From the NCBI GenBank assembly GCA_003946805.1, contig RPSH01000009.1, forward strand, positions 52,171-116,170: a stretch of 64,000 nucleotides of DNA, read 5' to 3'. The DNA is from Bacillus sp. 2B10 (GTDB lineage: Bacteria; Pseudomonadota; Alphaproteobacteria; Sphingomonadales; Sphingomonadaceae). A program made the position numbers and the translations under genes. Below, piece after piece: positions 37,654 to 47,360 of this stretch (within the stretch, counting starts at the first letter, position 1; every line of letters starts with the position of its first letter). Under the pieces are notes generated by a model. That model worked only from the letters and a program-made list of their open reading frames with translations, was not told where the DNA came from and did no database searches.

Positions 37654-37735
37654 CCTATCTAAGGGCAGGCACGCCTCATGCGACGGCTGCCATGTTCATT
37701 GCCGCGTGAAACATCTCTCACCGTCGGGGCTGCCG

Positions 37736-38644
37736 CTAGAGCCCCAACGGACGCATCTCGCGGATGAGCTCGATCAACAGCCTGAGACCCGTCGGCACCT
37801 GGCGACGGCTCGAATAATAGACGTGGTAGCCGGGGCCCATCGTCGCCCAGTCCTCAAGCACCAGCCGCAGCTCGCCCCGCGCGAGATGGGGGGCGAACGA
37901 TGCTTCCATCCCGTACATAAGGCCGGTCCCTACAAGTGCCATGGCAAGCATGGCCCGCCCGCCATTGACGAGGATCTTGCTCGGCACGGGGACGGAGAAC
38001 TCGCCCTCGGGACCTTCGAACTCCCACCGATAGATATGCGCGTTGCCGAGACGAACCCCGAGGCAATGATGGTGTTTTAGATCGGACGGATGCTGCGGAA
38101 CGCCAAACTTCTCGAGATACGCGGGGGACGCGACGACCACCCAGCGAAGCTCGCCCGACAGCCGCTGTGCCACCATGTCCTCAGGTACCGTTCCGCCGTA
38201 CCGGATCCCGGCGTCGAAGCCGTCGTCGATGACGTCGGTCATCTGGTCGCTGGCGGCAATATCGATCTCGATATCGGGATACCGCTCGATGAAGACTGGC
38301 ATGATCGGCGCCAGCAACAACGGTGCGGCCTCCGCGGCAACGTTGAGGCGGACCCGCCCGGTCGGCGCATCGCGATAGCGATTGAGGCCCTCGACCGCCT
38401 GATCGATCGCGCCGAACGGTTCCGCCACCTTGTCGCGCAGTTCCTCGCCGGCTGCGGTCAGCGTGACGCTGCGGTTGGTACGATGCAGGAGTCGGACGCC
38501 GAGCCGGGCCTCGAGTCCCTTCAGCGCGTGGCTGAGTGCGGACGCGCTGACCCCCAGTTCGAGCCCGGCAAGCCTGAAGCTTCGATGCCGGGAGATTGCG
38601 AGGAAATAGGTGAGGTCGGCAAGATCGGATCGACTGGTCGGCAT
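37736..38644 (-). CDS. LysR-family transcriptional regulator
   Basis: 302 residues from the ATG at 38644 (GCAGGATACCCC before it); a GTG at 38671 is a weaker choice. Winged helix LADLTYFLAISRHRSFRLAG and LLHRTNRSVTLTAAGEELRD; effector domain with GFDAGIRYGGTVPEDM. Paralogue of the LysR at 32188. It precedes the MFS and SDR genes on the same strand and probably controls them. Confidence 0.93.
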   Translation of the reverse strand: MPTSRSDLADLTYFLAISRHRSFRLAGLELGVSASALSHALKGLEARLGVRLLHRTNRSVTLTAAGEELRDKVAEPFGAIDQAVEGLNRYRDAPTGRVRLNVAAEAAPLLLAPIMPVFIERYPDIEIDIAASDQMTDVIDDGFDAGIRYGGTVPEDMVAQRLSGELRWVVVASPAYLEKFGVPQHPSDLKHHHCLGVRLGNAHIYRWEFEGPEGEFSVPVPSKILVNGGRAMLAMALVGTGLMYGMEASFAPHLARGELRLVLEDWATMGPGYHVYYSSRRQVPTGLRLLIELIREMRPLGL

Positions 38645-38692
38645 GGGGTATCCTGCGCTCTGTAGCGTCACCTCGCAAGCGAAGTGGGAAGA

Positions 38693-41095
38693 TCAGCGCG
38701 GCGGGAGCGCAAAGGCGACGATCTTGTTCGCAAGCTTCGTCTTGAGCGACTGGTTGCCGCCGGCGGCGATCACCACGAACTGACGACCGCTTTTCGGGCT
38801 CGTGTACGTCATCGGCGACGCATTGGCCCCGCCGGGCAGGCGGGCCTGCCACAGCTCGCGACCGGTCCGCACATCGAGTGCGCGCAGCGTGTTCTCGGCG
38901 GCCGCGCCGACGAAGACCAGCCCGCCACGGGTCGTGACCGATCCGCCGGTGAGCGGCGTTCCGATCGTGATCGGTAGCATCGAGGGGATGCCGAGCGGTC
39001 CGGTATCGCGCGCCGAGCCGAGCGGCTTCGACCAGATCAGCTTGCCGCTCGTCAGGTTCACCGCGCCGATGAACCCCCAGGGCGGCGTCGTGCACGGTAT
39101 GCCGAGCGGCGAAAGGAACGGCGTACCATAGGCCCCATAGGGCGTGTTCAGCATCGGCCGCTGCGCATCGCCGCCGGGGGTCTTGCCGTCGTTGAGCTTG
39201 AACTTGCGGCGTTCGGCTTCGGCGCGGGTCACGACCTCGACCCGATCGGCGGTCCGCATCCATGTCACCACCATGATCCCGTGATCGACGTCGATCGAAA
39301 CGCCGCCCCAGTTGATGCCGCCCGACGATCCCGGATCGAACAGCGTCGGCCTGTCGAGCGCGGACGGCGTCATGTGACCGGCATAGCGCGAGCGGCGGAA
39401 CTGGATCCGGCAGAGCATCTGGTCGATCGGCGTCGTGCCCCACATGTCCTTTTCGCGAAACGCACCGCCGCGGAAGGCGGGAAGGCCGGGCGAGAAGGGT
39501 TGCGTCGCGGACAGCCGGTCGCCCGGTGTGACGCTGTCCTGTGGCATCGGGCGTTCCACGACCGGCAGGATCGGCCGCCCGGTTCGACGGTCGAGCACGA
39601 ACACCTCGCCCCGCTTGGTCGGCTGGATAAGCGCCGGCCTTGCGCCGCCTGCGATCGGCAGGTTCACCAGCGTTGGCTGCGCGGGAACATCATAGTCCCA
39701 GATGTCGTGATGCGTCGTTTGGAAACGCCAGCGCAGTCGCCCGGTTTCCGCGTCCAGCGCCACGACGGCATCGCCCAGTGTATCGTCGAACGGCCGACGC
39801 TGACCACCGTAATTGTCGGGCGTCGATCCGCCCATCGGCAGGTAGACAAGACCGAGCGTCTCGTCCGCGCTGATCGGTGCCCAGCTGTTGGGCGACGACG
39901 GCGTGTAGGTCTGGCCAGCGGGCGGAGCGCCGATGCGGTTCGGATGCCCGGGATCGAACGCCCAGGCCAATTGGCCGGTGACCGCGTCGTACGCACGGAT
40001 CACGCCCGATGGTCCGTGCCAGAACTGGTTGTCTGGAATGCCACCGCCGACGACGACCTTGCCGCGAATGATCTGCGGCGCGGAACTGACGTAATACTGC
40101 CCTTTGGGATAACGGCTGATGTTGGCGTTGAGGTCGATCGCCCCGGCTGTGCCAAACCCTGGGCAGGTGCCGCCGGTGCGCGCATCCAGCGCGACGAGCG
40201 TCGGCACTTGGCTCGCGCCATAGATCCGCTCGGCGCACAGCCCGGTCGCGCCAGGCACGCGGTAATAGGATACGCCGCGGCACGGCTTGCCGGCTGACGG
40301 GATGCCGGGCGCCATGTCGTGGACCCAGCGCGCGCGGCCATCCTCCGCGTCGTAGGCGAGGATACGGTTATTGCCGCTGCACGCGTACAGCGTGTCGCCG
40401 ATCATGATGGGTACGGTTTCCAGGCCGTTCTTAGGGCCCGGACCGACCGGCCCCGCATCGACGGTCCAGGCGACCTTCAGATCGCGCACGTTGGCCGCGT
40501 TGATCTGGGCCAGCGGGCTGAAGCGGGTACCGCCCTGGTCATTGCCGAACGCGGTCCATTCGCCGCGACCGATGCTCGCGAGCGGGCTGGCGAGCAGTCC
40601 GGGCGGGGAAGGCTGGAGGCCACGGCGCAGCCATCCCGGCTGGGGATCATCCGGTCCCATCGCATGCAGCGCGAGACCCGCGACGGTCGCGAGCGCAAAA
40701 CCTGCCCCGGCGATAGACAGGGTGCGACGCGCGCTGCGGTGACCTTCCGGCAATCCGCGAACGGGCGGCAGGAACAGAAGCAGTCCAAGAGCCAGCGGCG
40801 CAAGCAATCGGGGCACGAGCTGCCAGCCATCGATGCCGACTTCCCAAAGGCTCCAGGCTAACGTCCCGGCGATGAGCACGCCGTAGACGATCCGCGCGTG
40901 ACGGTCGCGTCGGAATGCCAGCCACCCGGTTGCCAGCAACGCCAGTCCGGCGATCGGGTAATAGAACGAGCCATGATCGGCGGCGAGGATGATGCCGCCG
41001 ATGAGCAGGGCCAGCCCGACGATGCCAAAGGCCGCCGTCACCCCGTATCGTATATATCGGGCGATCAGGCCCTGGTTGCGCTCCGTCGTCGCCAT
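38693..41095 (-). CDS. gcd: Membrane-bound PQQ-dependent glucose dehydrogenase
   Basis: 800 residues, close to the 796 of E. coli Gcd. About five N-terminal helices (residues 10-150) anchor it in the inner membrane; the rest is a periplasmic beta-propeller with TAFGNDQGGTRFSPL, TTHHDIWDYDVPAQPTL and GGVSIDVDHGIMV, PQQ-enzyme signatures. It oxidises glucose to gluconolactone and passes electrons to ubiquinone. No PQQ synthesis genes are in the window. It is 48 bases upstream of the LysR gene. Confidence 0.95.
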   Translation of the reverse strand: MATTERNQGLIARYIRYGVTAAFGIVGLALLIGGIILAADHGSFYYPIAGLALLATGWLAFRRDRHARIVYGVLIAGTLAWSLWEVGIDGWQLVPRLLAPLALGLLLFLPPVRGLPEGHRSARRTLSIAGAGFALATVAGLALHAMGPDDPQPGWLRRGLQPSPPGLLASPLASIGRGEWTAFGNDQGGTRFSPLAQINAANVRDLKVAWTVDAGPVGPGPKNGLETVPIMIGDTLYACSGNNRILAYDAEDGRARWVHDMAPGIPSAGKPCRGVSYYRVPGATGLCAERIYGASQVPTLVALDARTGGTCPGFGTAGAIDLNANISRYPKGQYYVSSAPQIIRGKVVVGGGIPDNQFWHGPSGVIRAYDAVTGQLAWAFDPGHPNRIGAPPAGQTYTPSSPNSWAPISADETLGLVYLPMGGSTPDNYGGQRRPFDDTLGDAVVALDAETGRLRWRFQTTHHDIWDYDVPAQPTLVNLPIAGGARPALIQPTKRGEVFVLDRRTGRPILPVVERPMPQDSVTPGDRLSATQPFSPGLPAFRGGAFREKDMWGTTPIDQMLCRIQFRRSRYAGHMTPSALDRPTLFDPGSSGGINWGGVSIDVDHGIMVVTWMRTADRVEVVTRAEAERRKFKLNDGKTPGGDAQRPMLNTPYGAYGTPFLSPLGIPCTTPPWGFIGAVNLTSGKLIWSKPLGSARDTGPLGIPSMLPITIGTPLTGGSVTTRGGLVFVGAAAENTLRALDVRTGRELWQARLPGGANASPMTYTSPKSGRQFVVIAAGGNQSLKTKLANKIVAFALPPR

Positions 41096-41197
41096 CGTGC
41101 TGAAACTCCCCCCGTCTATCGCAGACGCAAGGCCTCAACGTCTTGATTTACACTGATATGCATTACCTGTGTGCAACGAAAGCGTGAGGAACGTTCA

Positions 41198-41716
41198 TCA
41201 CTCGGATGGGCGGCGTACCGCGGGCGCGGCGTTGTACCGTCGAATCGTGACCTTCACGGCACCGGGCTTGGCAAGGTCGGCATAAGGATCGTCGATCCGA
41301 CCGAGGATCACGAGTCCCGGCGAGTGCGGACCGTCCTTGTAATACAGCACGATGTTACCCCAAGGCGCATAAAACCCGATCTCCCCGGCACGAGGGGTCA
41401 CTGCGGCGGGGGCGCCGTCACGGGTCAGCGGGCGGGGCAGGGTAGCGACCTTTTCCGTTGCCGCGTAATCGGTCAGCGTCAGGTCGAGCGGAAGTTGCGC
41501 GAGGAAATCGCGGGCCGAGGGGGTGTCCGAAATCTGCGCGGTCCATTTATGGGGCCCGGCATCGATCTCGATCGTCGTCATTTTTCGTACCTCGCTCGCG
41601 CTGGTTTTGCTGGAGTTCACCGTGTTGGTCGCCGTCGCGTTCGCGGCGGGTTGGCCACATGCCGCCAGCAGCGCCAGCAGACAAATAAGAGGCCGTCCGG
41701 CCGCAATAGTGGGCAT
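41198..41716 (-). CDS. Cyclophilin-like fold lipoprotein
   Basis: 172 residues from the ATG at 41716; GGGAGG stands upstream within the moaA end. A lipobox LLALLAAC places the lipidated Cys at position 20. After a Ser/Thr/Ala-rich linker the domain (TIEIDAGPHKWTAQISDT, FLAQLPLDLTLTDY, EIGFYAPWGNIVLYY) matches the cyclophilin-like family related to YhcH/DUF proteins found with aldo-keto or flavodoxin genes. The function is not known. It overlaps the moaA stop and is likely cotranscribed with it. Confidence 0.82.
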   Translation of the reverse strand: MPTIAAGRPLICLLALLAACGQPAANATATNTVNSSKTSASEVRKMTTIEIDAGPHKWTAQISDTPSARDFLAQLPLDLTLTDYAATEKVATLPRPLTRDGAPAAVTPRAGEIGFYAPWGNIVLYYKDGPHSPGLVILGRIDDPYADLAKPGAVKVTIRRYNAAPAVRRPSE

Positions 41717-41718
41717 CG

Positions 41719-42732
41719 TCATCCTCCCGTCACGCTCATGTGGCGCGTTGTGGCCGGAGCAGCGCCTGCGCCGATCCGGAAGTCGTGGCGGCGCGGCTTG
41801 GTGGCCAGCGCATCGGCGATAGCCGCATCGAGCGCGGGGATGTCCCCGTCGCGCAGCGCCGCCTTGAGATCGTGCGAATCGTCCTGGCCTAGACACGTGT
41901 ACAGCTTGCCCTCGGTCGTCAGCCGCACCCGGTTGCAGCCGTCGCAGAAATTTGCCGTCAACGGCGAGATGAAGCCGATCCGTGTCGTGCTGTCGTCGAC
42001 CCGCCAGTAGCGCGCGGGACCGCCGGTGCTGACCAAATCGCGTTCAAGCCGGAAGTGCGCGTTCAACTGCGCTTGCACGCCGGTCAGCGGCAGGAACCGG
42101 TCGGTACGATCCTCGCCGACGTCGCCCAGCGGCATGGTCTCGATCAGCGTCAGGTCATGGCCCTCCGCGATGCACCAGGCGAGCATTGGCGCGATCTCGT
42201 CTTCGTTGAAGTCCTTCAACGCGACCATGTTGATCTTGACCGCCAGACCTGCAGCGCGAGCCGCGGCGATACCCGCCATCACGCGGCGGAGATCGCCGGT
42301 GCGCGTGATGAAGCGGAAGCGATCGGGATCGCGGGTATCGAGGCTGATGTTGATGCGACGTATGCCGGCTATTGCCAGGCCGGCTGCATGCGTGTCGAGC
42401 CGCGTTGCGTTGGTTGTCATCGTCAGTTCGTCGAGCGCACCGCCCACATGACGACCGAGACGGTGAACCAGATCGATCACATCGCGGCGAACGAGCGGCT
42501 CACCGCCCGAAAGCCGGACCTTCCGCACGCCACGTGCAATGAAGCGCTCCGTGATGATGGCGAGCTCGTCCAGCGTCGCGAGCTTCGATCGCGGCAAGAA
42601 TGTCATATGTTCCGCCATGCAATAGCGGCAGCGCAGGTCGCAGCGATCGGTGACCGAGACGCGCAGATACCGTATCGTTCGGCCATGACCGTCGACCAGC
42701 GGCGCGTTGGCCAGCGTGTTCGTGGTGGCCAT
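41719..42732 (-). CDS. moaA: MoaA, GTP 3',8-cyclase (molybdenum cofactor synthesis)
   Basis: 337 residues from the ATG at 42732; the frame extends to 42951 but the family N-terminus fits this start. The radical-SAM cluster motif CDLRCRYC has Cys31, Cys35 and Cys38. LSGGEPLVRRD follows, and the C-terminal cluster site is in NFCDGCNRVRLTTEGKLYTC. MoaA starts Moco synthesis from GTP. The pao-type molybdoenzyme operon 2.4 kb away is a likely consumer. Confidence 0.96.
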   Translation of the reverse strand: MATTNTLANAPLVDGHGRTIRYLRVSVTDRCDLRCRYCMAEHMTFLPRSKLATLDELAIITERFIARGVRKVRLSGGEPLVRRDVIDLVHRLGRHVGGALDELTMTTNATRLDTHAAGLAIAGIRRINISLDTRDPDRFRFITRTGDLRRVMAGIAAARAAGLAVKINMVALKDFNEDEIAPMLAWCIAEGHDLTLIETMPLGDVGEDRTDRFLPLTGVQAQLNAHFRLERDLVSTGGPARYWRVDDSTTRIGFISPLTANFCDGCNRVRLTTEGKLYTCLGQDDSHDLKAALRDGDIPALDAAIADALATKPRRHDFRIGAGAAPATTRHMSVTGG

Positions 42733-42996
42733 AATCAGTCGGTCGCCGGTTGTGTCGCATGATGCGTCATGATCGTGTCCTCGCCCGGCATCTGTGCCGA
42801 CAATCGAAATAATCACCGTTTCGAACGTGGACAACGCGGCTGCGCGTTGATGACGTGATGAGCGGCGTTCAGCTTGTATCCGGCTCATCCGGGCGTTGAG
42901 CAACCGCCATGCCGCGATCGCCCGGCTGGCTCGTATATGGTCCGATCCCATGATTTGGCACGTCGATCACTCGGCGGTCGCAACGAAGGTATTTCC

Positions 42997-44193
42997 TTGC
43001 AGAGCGAACCCCATGCGCAAGCCGAGAGCGATACGCTCCCCGTCGGCGCGCTCGTTCTGCTGGCCCTGACCGGGTTCACCGCGATCGTGACCGAGACGCT
43101 ACCGGCTGGCCTTCTGCCCCAGGTCGCCGATGATCTGTCCATTTCGCGTGCACTCGCGGGACAAATGGTAACGGTATACGCCGTGGGGTCGGTGGTGGCA
43201 GCCATCCCGCTCGTCAGTTTCACGCAAAGCTATGCGCGCAAACCGCTGTTACTCGCGGCGATCGTCGGCCTGCTCGTGTTCGATGTCGTGACGGCCTTGT
43301 CGCACAGCTATGCGATGACTCTCGTCGCGCGGTTCGCGGCAGGCGTTGCGGCCGGGCTCGGCTGGGGCATCCTTGGGGGCTATGCCCGCCGGCTCGTCAT
43401 CGATCGGTTGAAGGGGCGGGCGCTCGCGCTGGCGATGATCGGCACGCCGCTGGCGCTGTCGGTCGGCGTGCCGCTGGGCACGTTCGCGGGCGGTGTGATC
43501 GGCTGGCGAACCGCCTTCCTCGTGCTGGCCGCGCAGGCGCTGTGCCTCGCCGGCGCAGTCGCGTGGAAAATGCCTGACAGCGCCGGGCAACCGCGTGAGC
43601 GCAAGCTTTCCAACCTCACCGTGCTGCGGATGCCGGGCGTCGCGATGATCCTTGCCACCGCATTTGCATGGGTGACCGCGCACTACATCCTCTACACCTA
43701 TGTCGCGCCCTATGCGGAATGGGCGGGCGACGGTGACCGGGTCAGCCTGCTGCTGCTGGTGTTCGGCTGCGCGGCACTGGCGGGGATCTGGATCGCCGGC
43801 GCCGCGGTGGACGGCCATTTGCGCCTACACGTCTTGGCCAGCCTCGCGGTGTTCGCTGGCGCGACGGCGGTGCTCGGCTTCCTCCCGCACACCGAGGGCG
43901 TGATCCTGGTCGGTGTCATCTTCTGGGGGCTGACATTCGGTGGCGCTGCGACCTCGGTACAGACGGCTGCTTCCGATGCGGCGGGCGAGGGCGTCGATAT
44001 CGTCGGGGCGATGCTGACCACGGTCTGGAACGTGAGCATCGCGTGCGGCGGCGCGATCGGTGCGCTGATCTATCGCAGCGTGGGCATTCAGGCGTTCTTC
44101 CCGACGATGCTGGTCCTGCTGAGCGCCGGCTTCGTAGTCGCCTACGCCTCGTCGGCCAGCGGGTTCCGGCCGGGTGCTCGCACCGCGCGCTGA
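42997..44193 (+). CDS. MFS transporter, DHA1 family
   Basis: About 398 residues. The frame is open from 42874, but the family start fits the TTG at 42997, which has GAAGG seven bases upstream; an ATG at 42937 is the alternative. Twelve helices; VTETLPAGLLPQVADDL and SYARKPLLLAAIVG are typical of the arabinose/sugar or nucleoside efflux branch. Divergent from moaA across 264 bases without another gene. The stop codon lies inside a hairpin shared with the convergent SMP-30 gene. Confidence 0.88.
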   Translation: MQSEPHAQAESDTLPVGALVLLALTGFTAIVTETLPAGLLPQVADDLSISRALAGQMVTVYAVGSVVAAIPLVSFTQSYARKPLLLAAIVGLLVFDVVTALSHSYAMTLVARFAAGVAAGLGWGILGGYARRLVIDRLKGRALALAMIGTPLALSVGVPLGTFAGGVIGWRTAFLVLAAQALCLAGAVAWKMPDSAGQPRERKLSNLTVLRMPGVAMILATAFAWVTAHYILYTYVAPYAEWAGDGDRVSLLLLVFGCAALAGIWIAGAAVDGHLRLHVLASLAVFAGATAVLGFLPHTEGVILVGVIFWGLTFGGAATSVQTAASDAAGEGVDIVGAMLTTVWNVSIACGGAIGALIYRSVGIQAFFPTMLVLLSAGFVVAYASSASGFRPGARTAR

Positions 44194-44206
44194 GAAGGCT
44201 CAGCGC
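44187..44206. terminator. Compact hairpin between convergent genes
   Basis: GCGCTGAG (44187-44194) and CTCAGCGC (44199-44206) form a perfect eight-base stem with a four-base loop. It overlaps both stop codons of the convergent MFS and SMP-30-like genes, so it probably ends transcription in both directions although a T-run is absent. Confidence 0.7.
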
Positions 44207-45153
44207 TCGATCGTGCGGGCACGGAAGACGGTTGCGTTGCCGCCCTGTTCGCCGTCGCTCGTTACGATCGCCATGTCGCGCGTGCCGGGGCGGATCGCCA
44301 TGCTCGTCAGGTTCAGGTTCCGCCCGGCATCGCGATCCGGCAGCAGGATCTGCCCGATCGGAATCCCCGAGGGCGAGAAGACCAGGATGCGACCCTGACC
44401 GTACATCGCCACGTAAAGCTGGCCCATGCCATCGATACGCATCGAATCCGGCGCCGGGCCGGTGAAATGATAGGCTGTCGTCGCGCCAAAGGGGGCCGGC
44501 GTCGTAGCGTCCTTAAGGGTGATCCGGTACAGGCGACCCAGCGCAAACTCGCCGACCCACAACTGCTTGCCGTCCGGGCTGAGCGCGATGCCGTTTGCGA
44601 TGGCCAGATTGCGTATCACCGGCTTGGGTGGCGCACCGTCCGGGCCGACATACCAGACGCCGCCGGTGGCCTTGCCGATCGATCCGCGCGCGTCGCTAAA
44701 ATAGAAGCCGCCCTTCGCATCGAAGGTAACGTCGTTCGGCGCGAACCCGGCTCTTTCCGGCACGATCGTGCGTCGTTGCGTACCATCGAGCAACACAGAG
44801 ATCACGGCGCCCCCACCCGTCGTATTGGCGGCGGCGATGTAGAGCCGGCTATCAGGGCCAAGTGCCATCCCACCGGGCTTGAGCCTCTCCAACCGGAATG
44901 CCTCCGCGATACGACCGCGAACGTCCAGCCGCATAACGCGCCTTCCTTGGACATCGGAAAACAGAAGGTCGCCGCCGGGCAGGAAGACCGGCCCTTCCAG
45001 GTCTTTCCTTACGCCTTGAACCGGCACCGGGCGATCCGCCACGATCGCGAGAAGAACGCGCTCGCTGGGCGGGATCGGCACCACGCTGCCGGGCGGCGCG
45101 CCCGTCACCGCAGCCGCCACAGCCAAAACGCCGTGGCAGAGCACAGGCGTCAT
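44200..45153 (-). CDS. Exported SMP-30/gluconolactonase-like beta-propeller protein
   Basis: 317 residues. A short hydrophobic start (MTPVLCHGVLAVAAAVTG) suggests export. The propeller has LEGPVFLPGGDLLFSD, PNDVTFDAKGGFYFSDARG and NGIALSPDGKQLWV, matching SMP-30/lactonase proteins that hydrolyse sugar or other lactones. The ATG overlaps the stop of the molybdenum subunit upstream (ATGA), which makes it the last gene of the pao-type operon. It could hydrolyse a lactone formed from an aldehyde or lactol oxidised by the enzyme. Confidence 0.88.
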   Translation of the reverse strand: MTPVLCHGVLAVAAAVTGAPPGSVVPIPPSERVLLAIVADRPVPVQGVRKDLEGPVFLPGGDLLFSDVQGRRVMRLDVRGRIAEAFRLERLKPGGMALGPDSRLYIAAANTTGGGAVISVLLDGTQRRTIVPERAGFAPNDVTFDAKGGFYFSDARGSIGKATGGVWYVGPDGAPPKPVIRNLAIANGIALSPDGKQLWVGEFALGRLYRITLKDATTPAPFGATTAYHFTGPAPDSMRIDGMGQLYVAMYGQGRILVFSPSGIPIGQILLPDRDAGRNLNLTSMAIRPGTRDMAIVTSDGEQGGNATVFRARTIER

Positions 45154-47360
45154 GCGATCTCTGGCAGTCCGGCGAGATGCTTCTCGAGCGTCACCGGATA
45201 GTCTCGCACTCGCACGCCGGTCGCGTTGTACACCGCGTTAGCGATCGCTGGCGCTACGCCTGTAAGGCCCAGTTCGCCGACGCCCTTTGCCTTCAGCGGC
45301 GACATGGTCGCGTCGACCTCGTTGATGAAGTGCGCTTCGAGATGCGGCACATCGGCGTGAACCGGCACTTCGTAACCCGCGAGATCGTGATTGACGAAGA
45401 ACCCGAAGCGGGTGTCGACCGCCATCTCTTCCATCAGCGCGGCACCGATACCCATCGTCATGCCGCCGATCACCTGGCTGCGCGCGGTAGTAGGATTGAG
45501 GATTCGCCCGGCTGCGCAAACCGCGAGCATGCGGCGGACACGGACCGCGCCGGTATAGGCGTCGACAGCGACCTCGGCGAAGTGAGCGCCGACGGTCTGC
45601 TGAGCATATTGCTTGCTCAGATCACCATATTCCATCGCGTCCTCGGCAACGATCTCGCCGTCCTTCGCTGCATCGGCGAGCGCGACCGAACGGCCTGCCG
45701 AACTGACGCGGCCGTCCGCGAACGTCACGTCGGTCGTGTTGAAGCCCACCCGCTGCGCCACCAGGTCGCGCAGCGTGGCGCAGGCTGCGTAAACGCCGGC
45801 CGTGGTCGACGCCGCGCCCGCCTGACCGCCCGAGCCGGGTGTCTCGGGGAAGGTCGAGTCCCCGAGCTTCGCGGTCACTCGGTCTAGGGAAACGCCCATC
45901 ATTTCGGCAGCGGTCTGTGCGACGATCGTGTAGCTGCCCTGGCCGATGTCGGTCATGTCGGTCTCGACCGTGACGCGACCGTCCTTGCCCAGCCGCACGC
46001 GCGCGCCCGCCTTCATGATCGGCGCGCCGCGGATCGCGCTGGCCATGCCCATGCCGATCAGCCACTTCCCCTCGCGCCGGCTGCCGGGTTTCGCGACCCG
46101 CGCATTCCAACCGAACCGCTCGGCGCCCTCCTGCAGGCACTGCACGAACGGCCGGGTCGAAAAACGCCGCTCGGGCTTTTCGGGATCGACCTGCGTATCG
46201 TTGGCGATCCGCAGCGCGACCGGATCCATGCCGAGCTTGTCGGCCAATTCGTCCATCGCGACCTCGAGTGCCATCATCCCCGGCGCCTCGCCGGGCGCAC
46301 GCATAGCGTTGCCCTCCGCGAGATCGAGGGGGGCGAGATAGCGACGCAGTAGTCGGCTCTCGCCAGCGTACATCAGCCGCGTGGGCAGGGTGGTGGGCTC
46401 GGTACGGCCACCCGCCAGGTTACCCGACCAGCTGTCGTGACCGATCGCGACCAGCTTGCCGTTCTTCCCAGCACCCAGCCGGACCCGCTGGATCGTCTTC
46501 GGACGATGGATCGTGTTATTGAACATCAGCGGGCGTTGCAAAACCACCTTGACCGCACGCCCCGATACGCGGGCAGCGAGCGCAGCAAGCGCGAGATCGC
46601 TCTGCGTCGTGCCCTTGCCGCCAAAGCCGCCGCCGATAAAGGCGGAATGCAGACGTATGTTTTCCTTTGGCGTACCGATGATCAGGCCCAAATCGCGACA
46701 GCCCCAGTTCATCGCTTGAATAGACGTCCAGCAGGTCAGCTTGTCGCCATCCCACCGCGCGATGGATGCGTGGGGCTCCATCATCGCATGCGCCTGATCG
46801 GGAACGGTGTAGGTTTCGTCGACCTTGACCGGCGCGCGGGCGAACGCGGTCGCGAACGCCCCGACCGATACCTCGGTAGGACCGCCAAACGCTTCCTTCG
46901 ACGCGATCGGGGACGATGGTTTCTCCGCCGCCAGATCGAAGCGCCCGTTCCCTCGAGCATAGGACACGCGGATCAACCCCGCCGCAGCGCGCGCCTGCTC
47001 GAAGGTATCGGCGACGACAACCGCGACCGCCTGGTGATAATGATCGACCATCGGCCCCGCTAGGACGCGCTGGACGTAGAATTCGCCCTTGCCGATCGGG
47101 CCCGAATTCTCGTGCGTGACGATCGCGCTGACGCCGGGTGCGGCGCGGGCAGCTGCCGTGTCGATGCGCTCGATCAGGCCCTTGCCGATCGCCGCGCCGA
47201 GGATGTAACCATGGGCCACATCGGGCGCGACGTCGTGATGTTCGGCCGCATAGAGCGCGGTGCCGGTAGTTTTCAGCGGACCTTCGACGCGAGGATGGGC
47301 GCGCCCGACGACCTTCAACTGGTCGATCGGCGTCGTGCCTGCGGGCGTGTCGAACTTCAT
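45150..47360 (-). CDS. Aldehyde oxidoreductase molybdenum subunit (second copy)
   Basis: 736 residues, xanthine-oxidase family large subunit. Cofactor-binding motifs include AFIGGGFGGKGTTQ, AMRAPGEAPGMMALE, TDMTDIGQGSYTIVAQTAAE and the catalytic Glu in KGVGELGLTG. No signal peptide of its own; the family travels folded with a Tat-marked partner. It is a paralogue of the subunit at 48016-50223, with the same length. It lies downstream of the isochorismatase-like gene (four-base overlap) and has no FAD or FeS subunit gene of its own nearby. Confidence 0.93.
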   Translation of the reverse strand: MKFDTPAGTTPIDQLKVVGRAHPRVEGPLKTTGTALYAAEHHDVAPDVAHGYILGAAIGKGLIERIDTAAARAAPGVSAIVTHENSGPIGKGEFYVQRVLAGPMVDHYHQAVAVVVADTFEQARAAAGLIRVSYARGNGRFDLAAEKPSSPIASKEAFGGPTEVSVGAFATAFARAPVKVDETYTVPDQAHAMMEPHASIARWDGDKLTCWTSIQAMNWGCRDLGLIIGTPKENIRLHSAFIGGGFGGKGTTQSDLALAALAARVSGRAVKVVLQRPLMFNNTIHRPKTIQRVRLGAGKNGKLVAIGHDSWSGNLAGGRTEPTTLPTRLMYAGESRLLRRYLAPLDLAEGNAMRAPGEAPGMMALEVAMDELADKLGMDPVALRIANDTQVDPEKPERRFSTRPFVQCLQEGAERFGWNARVAKPGSRREGKWLIGMGMASAIRGAPIMKAGARVRLGKDGRVTVETDMTDIGQGSYTIVAQTAAEMMGVSLDRVTAKLGDSTFPETPGSGGQAGAASTTAGVYAACATLRDLVAQRVGFNTTDVTFADGRVSSAGRSVALADAAKDGEIVAEDAMEYGDLSKQYAQQTVGAHFAEVAVDAYTGAVRVRRMLAVCAAGRILNPTTARSQVIGGMTMGIGAALMEEMAVDTRFGFFVNHDLAGYEVPVHADVPHLEAHFINEVDATMSPLKAKGVGELGLTGVAPAIANAVYNATGVRVRDYPVTLEKHLAGLPEIA

